This document shows positions 23,945 through 32,869 of a stretch of 64,000 nucleotides of DNA, piece after piece; position 1 is the stretch's first letter, and each line of letters opens with the position of its first letter. The notes under the pieces were generated by a model. That model was not told where the DNA came from and made no database searches. It was given only the letters and a program-made list of their open reading frames with translations. Where the stretch lies: the NCBI GenBank assembly GCA_016699835.1, contig CP064987.1, positions 992,001 to 1,056,000 of the forward strand. The letters run 5' to 3'. This stretch comes from Phycisphaerales bacterium (GTDB lineage: Bacteria; Planctomycetota; Phycisphaerae; Phycisphaerales; UBA1924). The position numbers were made by a program, and so were the translations under genes.

Positions 23945-26938
23945 ATGTCGAGGCGTCGTTGGTTGTGGTGTGTCGCGGCGTTGCTGGCTGGGGTGGCCGG
24001 CGGGCCGTGGTGCGCGCGCGTGGACGCGGCTGGGGTGACGCCGGCTCGGGCTCGGGTGCTGCTGGAACAGGGGAACGGGCGGTTTGCGCGCGGAAGGCCG
24101 GTGCGACCGAACTCGAATATCGCGCGCGTGCGTGAGACTGGGGTTTCGGGGCAGAGTCCGATCGCGACGATCGTGGCGTGCTCGGATGCGCGGCTGGTGG
24201 TCGAATCGATCTTTGATCAGGGTGTCGGTGACTTGTACGTCGTGCGTTCGTTGGGGAACGTGGTGGGCGAGGACGCGCGCGCGAGCGTGGAGTATGGCGT
24301 TTCGCGGTTGCGCACGCCGCTGGTGGTGGTGCTGGGGGATAGCAAGTGCGGGGCGGTGACGGGGGCGATCCTTGGGGGGAAGGCACGCGAGGCGTGCGCG
24401 TCGGCGGCGGCGGCGATCGACCCGGCGGTGGCGACGGCGAAGCAGTTGTGGCCTTTGGCGCAGGGGTTGGACCTTGTGCCCCACGCGGTGAAGGAGAACG
24501 TGCTGCTGCAGATGGCGGCGCTGCTGCGGCGGAGCGAGAGTGTGCGTGAGGGCGTGCGTGAAGGGACCTTGGCGCTCGTTGGTGGCGTGTATGACGTGGA
24601 CACGGGGCGTGTGACTCTGATTGGGACGCATCCTGATGAGCGGGCGCTGCTCGAGATGGCGCTCGAGGTTGTGCCCGAGGTCGTGCCGCGTGAGGTGCGT
24701 GAGCGGGAGCCTGTGATAGAGGCAAAGCCCGAGCCGAAGGATAATCCGCCTGAAGTGATCGTGCCTGAGGCGCCTGTGGCGATCGCGACAGCGCCCGAGC
24801 CTGTGGTGGTGGAACGGGTAATTGAGCGTGTGGTGGAGGTGCCGGCGCGAGATAACGGTGATCGTGCGACGTTGATTCCGTGGCCGATCCTGGTGCCTGT
24901 GCCGATGGTTCGCGCGGAGAACGATCGAGCGGGGGATGGCCTGAACTCGACGGAACCAGTGGCTACTGACAGTCCGCGAGTGACAACGTCGGTTGAGACG
25001 GGTGCGATTGCGATACCTCCCGAGTTGGGAATGGCAGCGGAGAAGGAATCACGAAGCAATGCATGGCGTGACGCGACGGTCGCTCTTGTGGGTGGGTTGG
25101 CCGGAGTTGGCTTTGCGGCTTGGATCCTTCGGCGACGGAAGCGTGAGGCCGTTGCATTGGGCGTGAAGGAGCGGTCGATCGGGGAGCCGGATCGCACACC
25201 AGACAACTCAATGCCGGAGGCTTGCGAACCGCGCGACTCGAGTCCTGTGGCGGCGGTACAGATTTGGGTCGGTGAGATCGGCGACGTGTCCTCGACGGTG
25301 AACGTGATCGTGCCGAGGGAGCCGATGACGATGACGTCTTTGGTGGGCGAGACAGAATCCGAGGACTCGGTCACGACGGACGCTGCTGAACCTTCCGCGA
25401 TCTCGACGGAGCGGACACGCTTGGCATTCGCGGTGATGGACGAGATCGAGGACGAGTGCGCGTCGGTGTCGACGCTTGGAATCGCCGGCCCGGTGGTGGG
25501 CGAGTTCGCGGCACATCGGAAAGTAGAGTTGGCGAGCGATGGCGAGCATCGACAGTCGAATAACACTTGTGATGTGCCACATTCGATCGAGGATGAGGCG
25601 AGCGGCGTGATGGAGGCGGGAACGATCGATGGAGAGATCGTGCCTGTGGCGAGTGGACATGGGTTCGTGGCGTTCGAGGATGAGCCGACAGACGAACCGA
25701 GGAGTCCCGGCGACGACCAAGGTGATATCCCGATCGAGTCGATCGTCGAGCGTGTGATCGCGCGGATTGGATCGATGGCCGTTGAATGTGGTGTTGAGAC
25801 GCCCGCGGAGATGGACGAACGTGTCGGATCGGTTGAACCGGTTCCGTTCGAACCTATCGCCCCTGTTGTGGAGTTCCCACCGGCTCAAGAGCCTGACACG
25901 CCATGTGCGGCTGACGTGTTCGTTGGCTCCTGGAACGAGGAGAACGAGAGGGACGAGGCGGCCTTGGAGTCGCGGCTGGATGATGTCGCACACGTCGTCG
26001 GCGAGATCGTGGAATGGCTGAATGAGGCGAGCGTGGTGAGGGGCGACTCGAACGAGCGCGATTGTGCGTCGTTCGACGATGCCGCGGCGGTCGACAATGC
26101 TCCAGCAGCCGTGGACGAGGCCACGGTCGATGTCACTCCCACCGAAGCAACGGCTGAAGTGTTCGCGGCGATCGAGATGGGAATCGAGCCAACCGAGTTT
26201 GAGCGAGGGATGATCTCGAGTGGTGATCTGGGCGGCAACTCATTGGACGCGGTTGTGCCGCGTGACGCCGACGAAGCGGAGACACCAGACACAATTGACG
26301 CGGGCGCGATCGACATGGTTCCGGTCTTCTCGGCCTCGACGGGAGTGCATCCCAACGGGCAGCGCCCCGACCCGGCAACTGATTCGACGACTCAAGGGCG
26401 TTCGTCTGATTCAGAACACGAAGACGCGAGGGCCTCTGAGGAGTTGCCGCCGGGAGTGGAACCCCTGTTGGAAGTTGAACCGGCTCTGGATCACGCACGC
26501 AAAGCGGCTGAGATTTCAGCCGCATCGCACGGACGGCGGGTTCAACCGATACGAGTGCTCGAGTCGAGCGTGCCTGAGCGTTCGCGTGGCACATCGACCG
26601 TTGATGCCGAGTCACAGACCGACGGGGCCGTTGGGGGAGATACCGGGGCGCTCCTGCGATCACTTGAACGGCTGGCGGATCAGTCGAACTTGCTGGCGTT
26701 GAATGCCGCGATCGAGGCGGCGCGGGCCGGGGAGCATGGGCGCGGGTTCGGGGTGGTGGCGTCGGAGATGCGCCGGCTGGCGACGCAGGCGACGCAGACG
26801 ACGCGGTCGCTGGGGGCGATGCTGAAGAAACCCGCGACGGGCGAAGGCGGGACGCCACGGAGCACATCGGCGGAACCGGGTGCGGATTCGGAGCGCACTA
26901 GACTGCACGGGGCGCGCGGCGGGAACGTGGCACGCTGA
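23945..26938 (+). CDS. exported beta-carbonic-anhydrase-like domain fused to a transmembrane helix and chemoreceptor tip
   Basis: 997 residues in an unusual order. A signal peptide (1-28) is followed by a beta-carbonic-anhydrase domain (about 31-230): ACSDARL carries the Cys79/Asp81/Arg83 motif, SLGNVVGEDARASVEYGV the conserved helix, and GDSKCGAV the second zinc Cys135; the usual zinc-ligand His is Asp132. A Pro/Val/Glu-rich stretch leads to one transmembrane helix (377-395), then RRRKRE, then about 500 acidic, low-complexity residues. Near the C-terminus (903-962) is a methyl-accepting-chemotaxis-type tip with NLLALNAAIEAARAGE and GRGFGVVASEMRRLA. The layout suggests a periplasmic CO2/bicarbonate-binding module reporting to a cytoplasmic chemoreceptor contact region, but only about 60 residues of receptor are present. 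It precedes the WXG100 gene by 62 bases on the same strand. The start follows GGGAGG. Confidence 0.8.
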   Translation: MSRRRWLWCVAALLAGVAGGPWCARVDAAGVTPARARVLLEQGNGRFARGRPVRPNSNIARVRETGVSGQSPIATIVACSDARLVVESIFDQGVGDLYVVRSLGNVVGEDARASVEYGVSRLRTPLVVVLGDSKCGAVTGAILGGKAREACASAAAAIDPAVATAKQLWPLAQGLDLVPHAVKENVLLQMAALLRRSESVREGVREGTLALVGGVYDVDTGRVTLIGTHPDERALLEMALEVVPEVVPREVREREPVIEAKPEPKDNPPEVIVPEAPVAIATAPEPVVVERVIERVVEVPARDNGDRATLIPWPILVPVPMVRAENDRAGDGLNSTEPVATDSPRVTTSVETGAIAIPPELGMAAEKESRSNAWRDATVALVGGLAGVGFAAWILRRRKREAVALGVKERSIGEPDRTPDNSMPEACEPRDSSPVAAVQIWVGEIGDVSSTVNVIVPREPMTMTSLVGETESEDSVTTDAAEPSAISTERTRLAFAVMDEIEDECASVSTLGIAGPVVGEFAAHRKVELASDGEHRQSNNTCDVPHSIEDEASGVMEAGTIDGEIVPVASGHGFVAFEDEPTDEPRSPGDDQGDIPIESIVERVIARIGSMAVECGVETPAEMDERVGSVEPVPFEPIAPVVEFPPAQEPDTPCAADVFVGSWNEENERDEAALESRLDDVAHVVGEIVEWLNEASVVRGDSNERDCASFDDAAAVDNAPAAVDEATVDVTPTEATAEVFAAIEMGIEPTEFERGMISSGDLGGNSLDAVVPRDADEAETPDTIDAGAIDMVPVFSASTGVHPNGQRPDPATDSTTQGRSSDSEHEDARASEELPPGVEPLLEVEPALDHARKAAEISAASHGRRVQPIRVLESSVPERSRGTSTVDAESQTDGAVGGDTGALLRSLERLADQSNLLALNAAIEAARAGEHGRGFGVVASEMRRLATQATQTTRSLGAMLKKPATGEGGTPRSTSAEPGADSERTRLHGARGGNVAR

Positions 26939-27000
26939 GACCGCGCGTGGACGAGGCTCGGTGAAATCGGGCAAGGGTGACGATCGAACGGAGGTGCTGG

Positions 27001-27273
27001 ATGTCACGAGTCGTGGGCGATCCTGGCGAGATTCGGCGATTCGCGATGGACCTCAAGCGGTTCAATGGCGGGCTGGCGTCGCAGATGGCGGTGCTGCAGA
27101 CGCGCCTGAATGACCTCGGGCAGACGTGGCGCGACCAGGAGCACGCGAAGTTTGCCGAGAACTTCGAGCAGACGATCAAGATCCTGGCGCGGTTCACCGA
27201 GAGCGCGGACCAGTACATCCCGTTTCTCATCCGCAAGGCGGAGAAACTCGAGGAGTATCTGCATCAGCGGTAG
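27001..27273 (+). CDS. WXG100-family (ESAT-6-like) protein
   Basis: 90 residues, predicted helical hairpin. Two amphipathic helices flank a turn with TWRDQEHAKF, so Trp43 is followed by x-Asp instead of the classic W-x-G; the downstream Phe pattern (FAENFEQT) fits WXG100 proteins. Such proteins are substrates or partners of type VII secretion ATPases. The ATG at 27001 follows GGAGGTGCTGG. It opens a same-strand run with a helical unknown, a second WXG-like protein and an EssC/FtsK-like ATPase, which strongly supports the assignment. No C-terminal YxxxD/E signal is obvious (the end is EEYLHQR). Confidence 0.8.
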   Translation: MSRVVGDPGEIRRFAMDLKRFNGGLASQMAVLQTRLNDLGQTWRDQEHAKFAENFEQTIKILARFTESADQYIPFLIRKAEKLEEYLHQR

Positions 27274-27324
27274 CGGCGCTCGCGGGTGCACCATGCTCCC
27301 GCGACGCGAGCGTGGGAGGCGTGC

Positions 27325-28374
27325 ATGCGTGAGGCGGCATCGGTCCGGTCGATCGAAGCACTCCGGCGGTTCCGCGCGGCGTTGCAGTCGTTCATCGAGG
27401 CCGCGAGCGCGGCGATCATCTCCGCCGACGTGGATGCGCAGCGGACCGGGCAGTGGCTGACGATGGAGCGGCCGGCGTTCTGGAAGCATCGCGTGCGTCA
27501 ACTCGAGGACGAGGTGACGCGGGCGAGGCAGGAGATCTCGAAGAAGATCATCACGCAGGCGCCCGAGCCGCCGAGCCTGGTGCTGGAGCGCAAGGCGCTC
27601 AATCGGGCGATTGGCACGCTCGACCGGGCGAAGGAGCGGCAGGCGGCGACGAAGAAGTGGGCGAGCGTGTGGGAGCGGGAGTCGCTGTTGTGCAAGGGGC
27701 CGATGTCCGGGCTTTCGGACGTTCTGCACGGCGAGTTGGTGGATGGTGTGACGCGTATCGAGCGGATGATCGATCGGCTGGATGACTACCTGCGGGCGGT
27801 GTCGCCCGAGGCGCCGATGGATGTTGATGAGGGCGTGATCGAGAGTGCCGCGCGGACGCCGACGGCGCATGCGCCGGGCGTGACGGTGTCACGGGGTGGA
27901 GGTGATGCGCCCTCGCCGACGGAGCGATTCGGGGCGTTGCGTGATGTGGCGAGGGAGGTACGCGAACGGGCGCGGGTGCCACGAGGCGAGTTGCTGCTGA
28001 CGGCGTTTCCGGCGGGGGAGCCTGTGGAGAGCGACGCGGAGGCGCTGCGGTCGTTGTCGCTCGTGGGCGAGGCGGTCGATCCACGGCAGACGCTGGCGAT
28101 CTCTTGGCGGTGCGTGAGCGAGCATGAGGTGGTCTTGGCGCGATTCGAGCCGAGGGATGAGACGGATAGCGGCTGGAGCGTGGGCCCGATCCATGACGCG
28201 AGGGTGAGCGGGGCGTGCTGGAGGGTGGCGGTGTCGGCGCTGTTGGAACTCGTGCCGGGGCTGGCGTCGGTGCTCTCGTTGCGTGTGGGGACGATGGTGG
28301 TGCTGTCGCTGGGGAACGTGCTCTCGGTTCTCGGGCCCGACGACGAGGACGCGTGGGCGGGAGGATGGACATGA
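27325..28374 (+). CDS. unknown protein of a type VII-like locus, helical N-terminal half
   Basis: 349 residues. Residues 1-160 are strongly helical with coiled-coil character (EALRRFRAALQSFIEAASAA, RQLEDEVTRARQEISKK, ALNRAIGTLDRAKERQAATK), reminiscent of helical secretion-targeting or adaptor modules. The C-terminal 130 residues look mixed alpha/beta, ending in a weakly hydrophobic segment. No signal peptide. The ATG at 27325 follows GGGAGG and is preferred over one 39 bases upstream. The stop overlaps the next gene as ATGA. I do not recognise the family; position between two WXG-like genes suggests a substrate, chaperone or structural partner of the ATPase. Confidence 0.75.
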   Translation: MREAASVRSIEALRRFRAALQSFIEAASAAIISADVDAQRTGQWLTMERPAFWKHRVRQLEDEVTRARQEISKKIITQAPEPPSLVLERKALNRAIGTLDRAKERQAATKKWASVWERESLLCKGPMSGLSDVLHGELVDGVTRIERMIDRLDDYLRAVSPEAPMDVDEGVIESAARTPTAHAPGVTVSRGGGDAPSPTERFGALRDVAREVRERARVPRGELLLTAFPAGEPVESDAEALRSLSLVGEAVDPRQTLAISWRCVSEHEVVLARFEPRDETDSGWSVGPIHDARVSGACWRVAVSALLELVPGLASVLSLRVGTMVVLSLGNVLSVLGPDDEDAWAGGWT

Positions 28375-28601
28375 GCGTGACGGCGGCAAAGGCGGCGTTG
28401 ACGGACGCGCTCAAGGAACTGCACTTCGCGTGGTCGCGGGTGCGGGCGGACTGGGACGACCCGGCGGCGGAACGCTTCGAGCGCGAGGTGCTGGACCCGA
28501 TGGAGCCCAAGGCCATGGCGGCGGCGAAGGCGATGGATGAACTGGCGGAGTTGATCTCGCGGGTTCGGCGGGAGTGCGCGGATTCCGGCGACGTGGAATA
28601 A
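28371..28601 (+). CDS. small WXG100-like helical-hairpin protein
   Basis: 76 residues, two helices around a turn with ADWDDPAAERFEREVL, so a Trp-Asp-Asp occupies the W-x-G position (Trp28). Size, helical pattern and location next to an EssC-like gene support a WXG100-like fold, but the similarity is weaker than for the 27001 gene. The ATG overlaps the previous stop (ATGA) and a GGGAGGA ribosome site precedes it. It could form a heterodimer with the 27001 product, as paired ESX proteins do; that is inference. Confidence 0.7.
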   Translation: MSVTAAKAALTDALKELHFAWSRVRADWDDPAAERFEREVLDPMEPKAMAAAKAMDELAELISRVRRECADSGDVE

Positions 28602-28802
28602 GCCTGACGCGAGAGATCGGGGGATTCTCACAAGAATGGAATCTCGGAGAATCCTGCCAGGGATCCGCAACGCGAGAGGCCGCGAACGGGTATGCTGGGT
28701 GCGCGATGGGTCGGGGTTGTTGCCCCGGCAGTAACACCCGCGGGGCCTCAGCATGGGCTACTCGCGGGGCGGACGCGGGACGACGGGCACCGACACACAG
28801 CC

Positions 28803-31800
28803 ATGAGCGACGCGAGTTTCACAGGTCGTGAGCGGGGCATCGTGGGCGGATTTGTGCCGCTCATGCTCGAGCGGTCCAGGTCGGACGCGGCGATGCAGAG
28901 CGCGCACAAGGAGTCGATCGCGACGGCGGATCGGACGTATCGCGGCGTAGCCGAGGACGCGCGACAGCAGGCGGAGACGGCGCGACAGGCCGCCGACGCG
29001 GAACTGGCGAGCGAACTGAAGCGGGCTGGAGATGATCTCGAACTGATCCGCGAGGCGACGACGCGCACGATGGAGGCGGAGGTCGCGGCGTTCCAGGAGC
29101 GTCTGGGATCGATCGAGAATGCCGCGGAGCGAGAGTTGGACGATGCGGCGTGGCTTGCCGAGACGGTGGTGGAATCGGCGGAGCAGAAGGCCTCGGGGGA
29201 TTTCTCGAACGCGAGCAAGGCGCACACGCACGGGCAGGCGGAACTGACGCAGATGCGCGCGCGGGCGAGTGATTTGCTCGCGAGGCAAGGGCACGAGGGG
29301 CTGACGGAGGCGTCGGAGTTGATCGAGGGTGTGGAGCCGCCGCCGCCGGTGGTGGGCCAGCGCGATTATGACGAGGCCCGGGCGCGGGCGACGGCGGCGC
29401 TGGCGACGCTGGAAGAGCGGCTGACGCCGGCGATCGTGCGCACGCCGACGCTAGTGGTGATGGTGCTGCTCTTCGGGGCGTTCGGGTCGGCGGGGAGCGC
29501 GATCATCGCGACGCGGACGGGGCGGCTGGAGCCGTGGGCCGCGGGGTTGACGGGCGCGGGATTCGGCGTGGCGCTGGCGATCGTGGTGCAGTTGTTCCTT
29601 CGGCGGGCGCTGCGCGGTCGGGTGCGGACGGCGCGCGAGGAGTTCGAGAAATCGGCGGAGCATGCGCGTGCGATGGGCGATGCGTGGATCACGCAGGCGG
29701 AAACAGAGCGAGATCGGCAGGCGGGAGAGATCCGCCTGCGGCGCGAGAGCGAGATCCGCAAGGCGCGTGAGCGATTCGCGGCGATCAAGCAGGAACTCTC
29801 TCGCAAGCGTCGCCTGGAAGAACCGTCGCTTCGAGAGAAGCACCAGTCGAAGATCGCGAAGGCGACGCAGGAGCACGACGAGGCGGCGCGGCACGCGCGG
29901 GCCGCGCACGCCCAGCGTGTCGAGGCGATCACTTCACGCGAGCGGACGGTGACGGAGGAGGCGACGAAGAACCGCGAGGATGCGCATCGCCAGGCGGACG
30001 CGACGCTGCGGGACGAGCGCGAGGCGATGACGCGGCGTTGGACCGAAGCGGTGGCGAATCTGGATGACGAGTACGAGTCGCTGGTCGCCCAGGCCGAACG
30101 CTTGTGCCCGGCGTGGGATGACGAGTCGTGGGCTCGGTTCACGGCGAGGGAGCAGGTGCCCGAGGCGATCCGGTTCGGGACGCTGGAGGTGGACCTGGCT
30201 TCGGCGCCAGGTGGATTGCCGACGGATGGATTGCGTGTGCCGGCGCAGACGCACTTGCGGCTCCCCGCGATGCTGGATCTTGCGGGCCACACGAGTGGTG
30301 GTTCTTCATCGGAGGGCCCGCCGCGGCGAGGATCTCTCATCGTGCACACGGGTCCGGAGGGGCGCGCGACGGCGCTCAAGATGCTGGAGAATGTGCTGCT
30401 GCGCACGCTCACGGCCTTCCCGCCGGGCAAGGCCCGCTTCACGATCATCGATCCCGTGGGACTGGGGCAGAGTTTCGCGGGGTTCATGCACCTGGCGGAC
30501 TATGAAGAGGCCCTCGTCGGCGACAAGATCTGGACCGATCCCAAGCGCATCGAGCAGAAACTCACGGACCTGACGGAGCACATGGAGAATGTGATCCAGA
30601 AGTATCTGCGCAACGAGTTCGCGTCGATCCAGGACTACAACGTGCAGGCGGGGGAGATCGCCGAGCCGTTCCGGTTCCTGGTGATCGCCGATTTCCCCGC
30701 GGGAATCTCGGAGGCGGCGGCGAAGCGGCTGGCGAGCATTGCCGAGAGCGGGCCACGCTGCGGGGTGCACACGCTGATCGTCGCGGACAATCGGCAGCGC
30801 CCGCCGGCGTATGTGCCCATGAGCGATCTCGAGCGGAGCGCGACCGTGCTGCAATGGCAGGGAACGGGAGGCGGGAGCGGCGCCGGTCGATTCGTGTGGA
30901 AGGACGAGGTGCTGGGCAAGTGGCCACTGCGGCTAGAGATGCCGCCGGGCGACGGCGAGTTCAATCGATTGATCCACGCCGTCGGGCGATTGGCGAAGGA
31001 CTCGAACCGGGTTCAGGTGCCGTTCGAGACGGTGACGCCGCAGCCGGCGCAGCGCTGGACCGGGGACGCGTCGGAGGAACTCCGCATCCCGGTCGGGCGG
31101 AGCGGGGCGACGAAACTGCAGTATGTCTCGCTCGGGCGCGGGACGGCCCAGCATGCGCTCATCGCGGGGCGCACCGGGTCGGGCAAGTCCACGCTGCTGC
31201 ACGCGCTGGTCACGAACTTGTCCTTGTGGTACAGCCCGGATGAGGTCGAGTATTACCTTGTGGACTTCAAGAAGGGCGTGGAGTTCAAGACATACGCGAC
31301 GCATCGCGTGCCCCACGCGCGGGTCGTGGCGGTTGAGAGCGAGCGTGAGTTCGGGCTGAGCGTGCTGCGCCGGCTCGACGCGGAACTGACGCGGCGCGGC
31401 TCGCTCTTTCGCGATGCGGGCGTGCAGGATCTTGCGGCGTATCGGCGTCACGCACGGGGCGCGGGGCTTGGCGTCAGCCCGATGCCCATGCCCCGGACGC
31501 TGCTCATCGTGGACGAGTTCCACGAGTTCTTTGTCGACGACGACAAACTGGCGCAGGAGGCGGCGCTCCTGCTCGATCGGCTTGTGCGACAAGGGCGTGC
31601 CTTCGGGATCCACGTGGTCCTCGGCTCACAGACGATCGGTGGGGCGTACAGCCTGGCGCGGAGCACCGTGGGGCAGATGGCCGTCCGCATCGCGCTGCAG
31701 TGCTCCGAGGCCGACTCGTATCTCATCATGAGCGAGGACAACCCGGCGGCACGCCTGCTCTCTCGCCCGGGCGAGGCGATCTACAACGACGCGAGCGGCA

Positions 31801-32846
31801 TGCTCGAGGGGAACAGCCCCTTCCAGGTCGTGTGGCTCCCCGAAGAGAAGCGCGAGGCGTGTCTGAAGCAGGTTTCGGTGCTTGCGGACCAGATGCAGAA
31901 GCGTCCGCCTGCGCCCGTGGTCTTTGAGGGGAACGTGCCCGCGGACCTGGATCGAGACGCCCGCGAGTTGGGCCTGGGGCGATGGGTGGGCCAGACTGCG
32001 GCCCCGCGCGAGACGGGCGCGACCGCCCCACTGCCGCGCGTGTATCTCGGCGATCCGATCTCGATCAAGGAGCCGACGAGCGTGTCGCTGCGGCGACAGA
32101 GCGGGAGCCATCTGCTCCTCGTCGGGCAGCAGGAGAGCGCGGGGCTTGCGCTGTGCGCGTCGTCGATTCTGAGCCTGGCCTCGTCGCACGCGCAGGGTCT
32201 TGCGAGTTCGGGCGAGGCGTTCGTGCACATGCTCGACGCGGGGACGGTGGATGCCGATCAATCGCCGGTGCTGGTCCATGCCGCGAGGGCGCTGGGTTCG
32301 CGGGCGACGTATGGCGGCGTGCGAGACGCGGGCGCGATCGTCGGGCGCGTCTTCCAGGAACTCGAACGCCGCCGGCAGGACGAGCATGGCGAGTTCGCGC
32401 GGCAATACCTCATCGTTTTCGGGCTGCACCGCTTCCGCCCGTTGCGACGGAGCGAGGACGACTTTGCGTTCGACTCGGACACCGACGTCGAGACGCGTGC
32501 GGACAAGCAGTTCGCCCGGATCGTCCGTGATGGGCCGACGCACGGCCTGCACGTGATCACCTGGTGCGACAGCGTGACGTCTTTGGAACGGACGCTCGAT
32601 CGGCGGGCGGTGCGTGAGTTTGATGCGCGGGTGGCGTTCCAGATGAGCGCGAACGACTCGAGCGCGCTGGTGGACAGCCCGCAGGCCGTCGGGCTTGGGC
32701 CGAATCGGGCGCTGTTGTACACGGAGGAGACGGGGCACGCGGAGAAGTTTCGGCCGTATGCCCTTGCGGATCCGCAGTGGCTGGCCGAGCAGTTGCGATC
32801 GATCCTTGCCGCTCCGGCCGGGGGGACGAGCCGTTTCCTGTCGTAA
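28803..32846 (+). CDS. EssC/EccC-like FtsK/SpoIIIE-family ATPase of a type VII-like secretion system
   Basis: 1347 residues. Residues 30-200 form a long coiled coil, followed by two transmembrane helices (about 214-236 and 246-268), a second coiled coil (about 275-430) and three FtsK-like modules. The first (P-loop-like region near 517, GPEGRATAL) lacks the Walker lysine. The second is intact: GRTGSGKST (789-797, Lys795) and Walker B LLIVDEFHEFF (Asp904, Glu905). The third (GQQESAGL, near 1108) is degenerate. Coiled-coil/two-helix/triple-ATPase architecture and WXG-like neighbours point to a membrane secretion motor, not the DNA translocase FtsK, which has a different N-terminus and a gamma domain. 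No FHA domains as in Firmicute EssC. The start at 28803 is uncertain; an ATG at 28692 is in frame. Confidence 0.88.
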   Translation: MSDASFTGRERGIVGGFVPLMLERSRSDAAMQSAHKESIATADRTYRGVAEDARQQAETARQAADAELASELKRAGDDLELIREATTRTMEAEVAAFQERLGSIENAAERELDDAAWLAETVVESAEQKASGDFSNASKAHTHGQAELTQMRARASDLLARQGHEGLTEASELIEGVEPPPPVVGQRDYDEARARATAALATLEERLTPAIVRTPTLVVMVLLFGAFGSAGSAIIATRTGRLEPWAAGLTGAGFGVALAIVVQLFLRRALRGRVRTAREEFEKSAEHARAMGDAWITQAETERDRQAGEIRLRRESEIRKARERFAAIKQELSRKRRLEEPSLREKHQSKIAKATQEHDEAARHARAAHAQRVEAITSRERTVTEEATKNREDAHRQADATLRDEREAMTRRWTEAVANLDDEYESLVAQAERLCPAWDDESWARFTAREQVPEAIRFGTLEVDLASAPGGLPTDGLRVPAQTHLRLPAMLDLAGHTSGGSSSEGPPRRGSLIVHTGPEGRATALKMLENVLLRTLTAFPPGKARFTIIDPVGLGQSFAGFMHLADYEEALVGDKIWTDPKRIEQKLTDLTEHMENVIQKYLRNEFASIQDYNVQAGEIAEPFRFLVIADFPAGISEAAAKRLASIAESGPRCGVHTLIVADNRQRPPAYVPMSDLERSATVLQWQGTGGGSGAGRFVWKDEVLGKWPLRLEMPPGDGEFNRLIHAVGRLAKDSNRVQVPFETVTPQPAQRWTGDASEELRIPVGRSGATKLQYVSLGRGTAQHALIAGRTGSGKSTLLHALVTNLSLWYSPDEVEYYLVDFKKGVEFKTYATHRVPHARVVAVESEREFGLSVLRRLDAELTRRGSLFRDAGVQDLAAYRRHARGAGLGVSPMPMPRTLLIVDEFHEFFVDDDKLAQEAALLLDRLVRQGRAFGIHVVLGSQTIGGAYSLARSTVGQMAVRIALQCSEADSYLIMSEDNPAARLLSRPGEAIYNDASGMLEGNSPFQVVWLPEEKREACLKQVSVLADQMQKRPPAPVVFEGNVPADLDRDARELGLGRWVGQTAAPRETGATAPLPRVYLGDPISIKEPTSVSLRRQSGSHLLLVGQQESAGLALCASSILSLASSHAQGLASSGEAFVHMLDAGTVDADQSPVLVHAARALGSRATYGGVRDAGAIVGRVFQELERRRQDEHGEFARQYLIVFGLHRFRPLRRSEDDFAFDSDTDVETRADKQFARIVRDGPTHGLHVITWCDSVTSLERTLDRRAVREFDARVAFQMSANDSSALVDSPQAVGLGPNRALLYTEETGHAEKFRPYALADPQWLAEQLRSILAAPAGGTSRFLS

Positions 32847-32869
32847 CACCATCCAAACACAACGGGCGA

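Noticed and set aside
28803..32846. DNA translocase FtsK/SpoIIIE
   Set aside because: No four-helix FtsK membrane domain and no C-terminal gamma winged helix; instead coiled coils, two helices, multiple ATPase modules and WXG-like neighbours.
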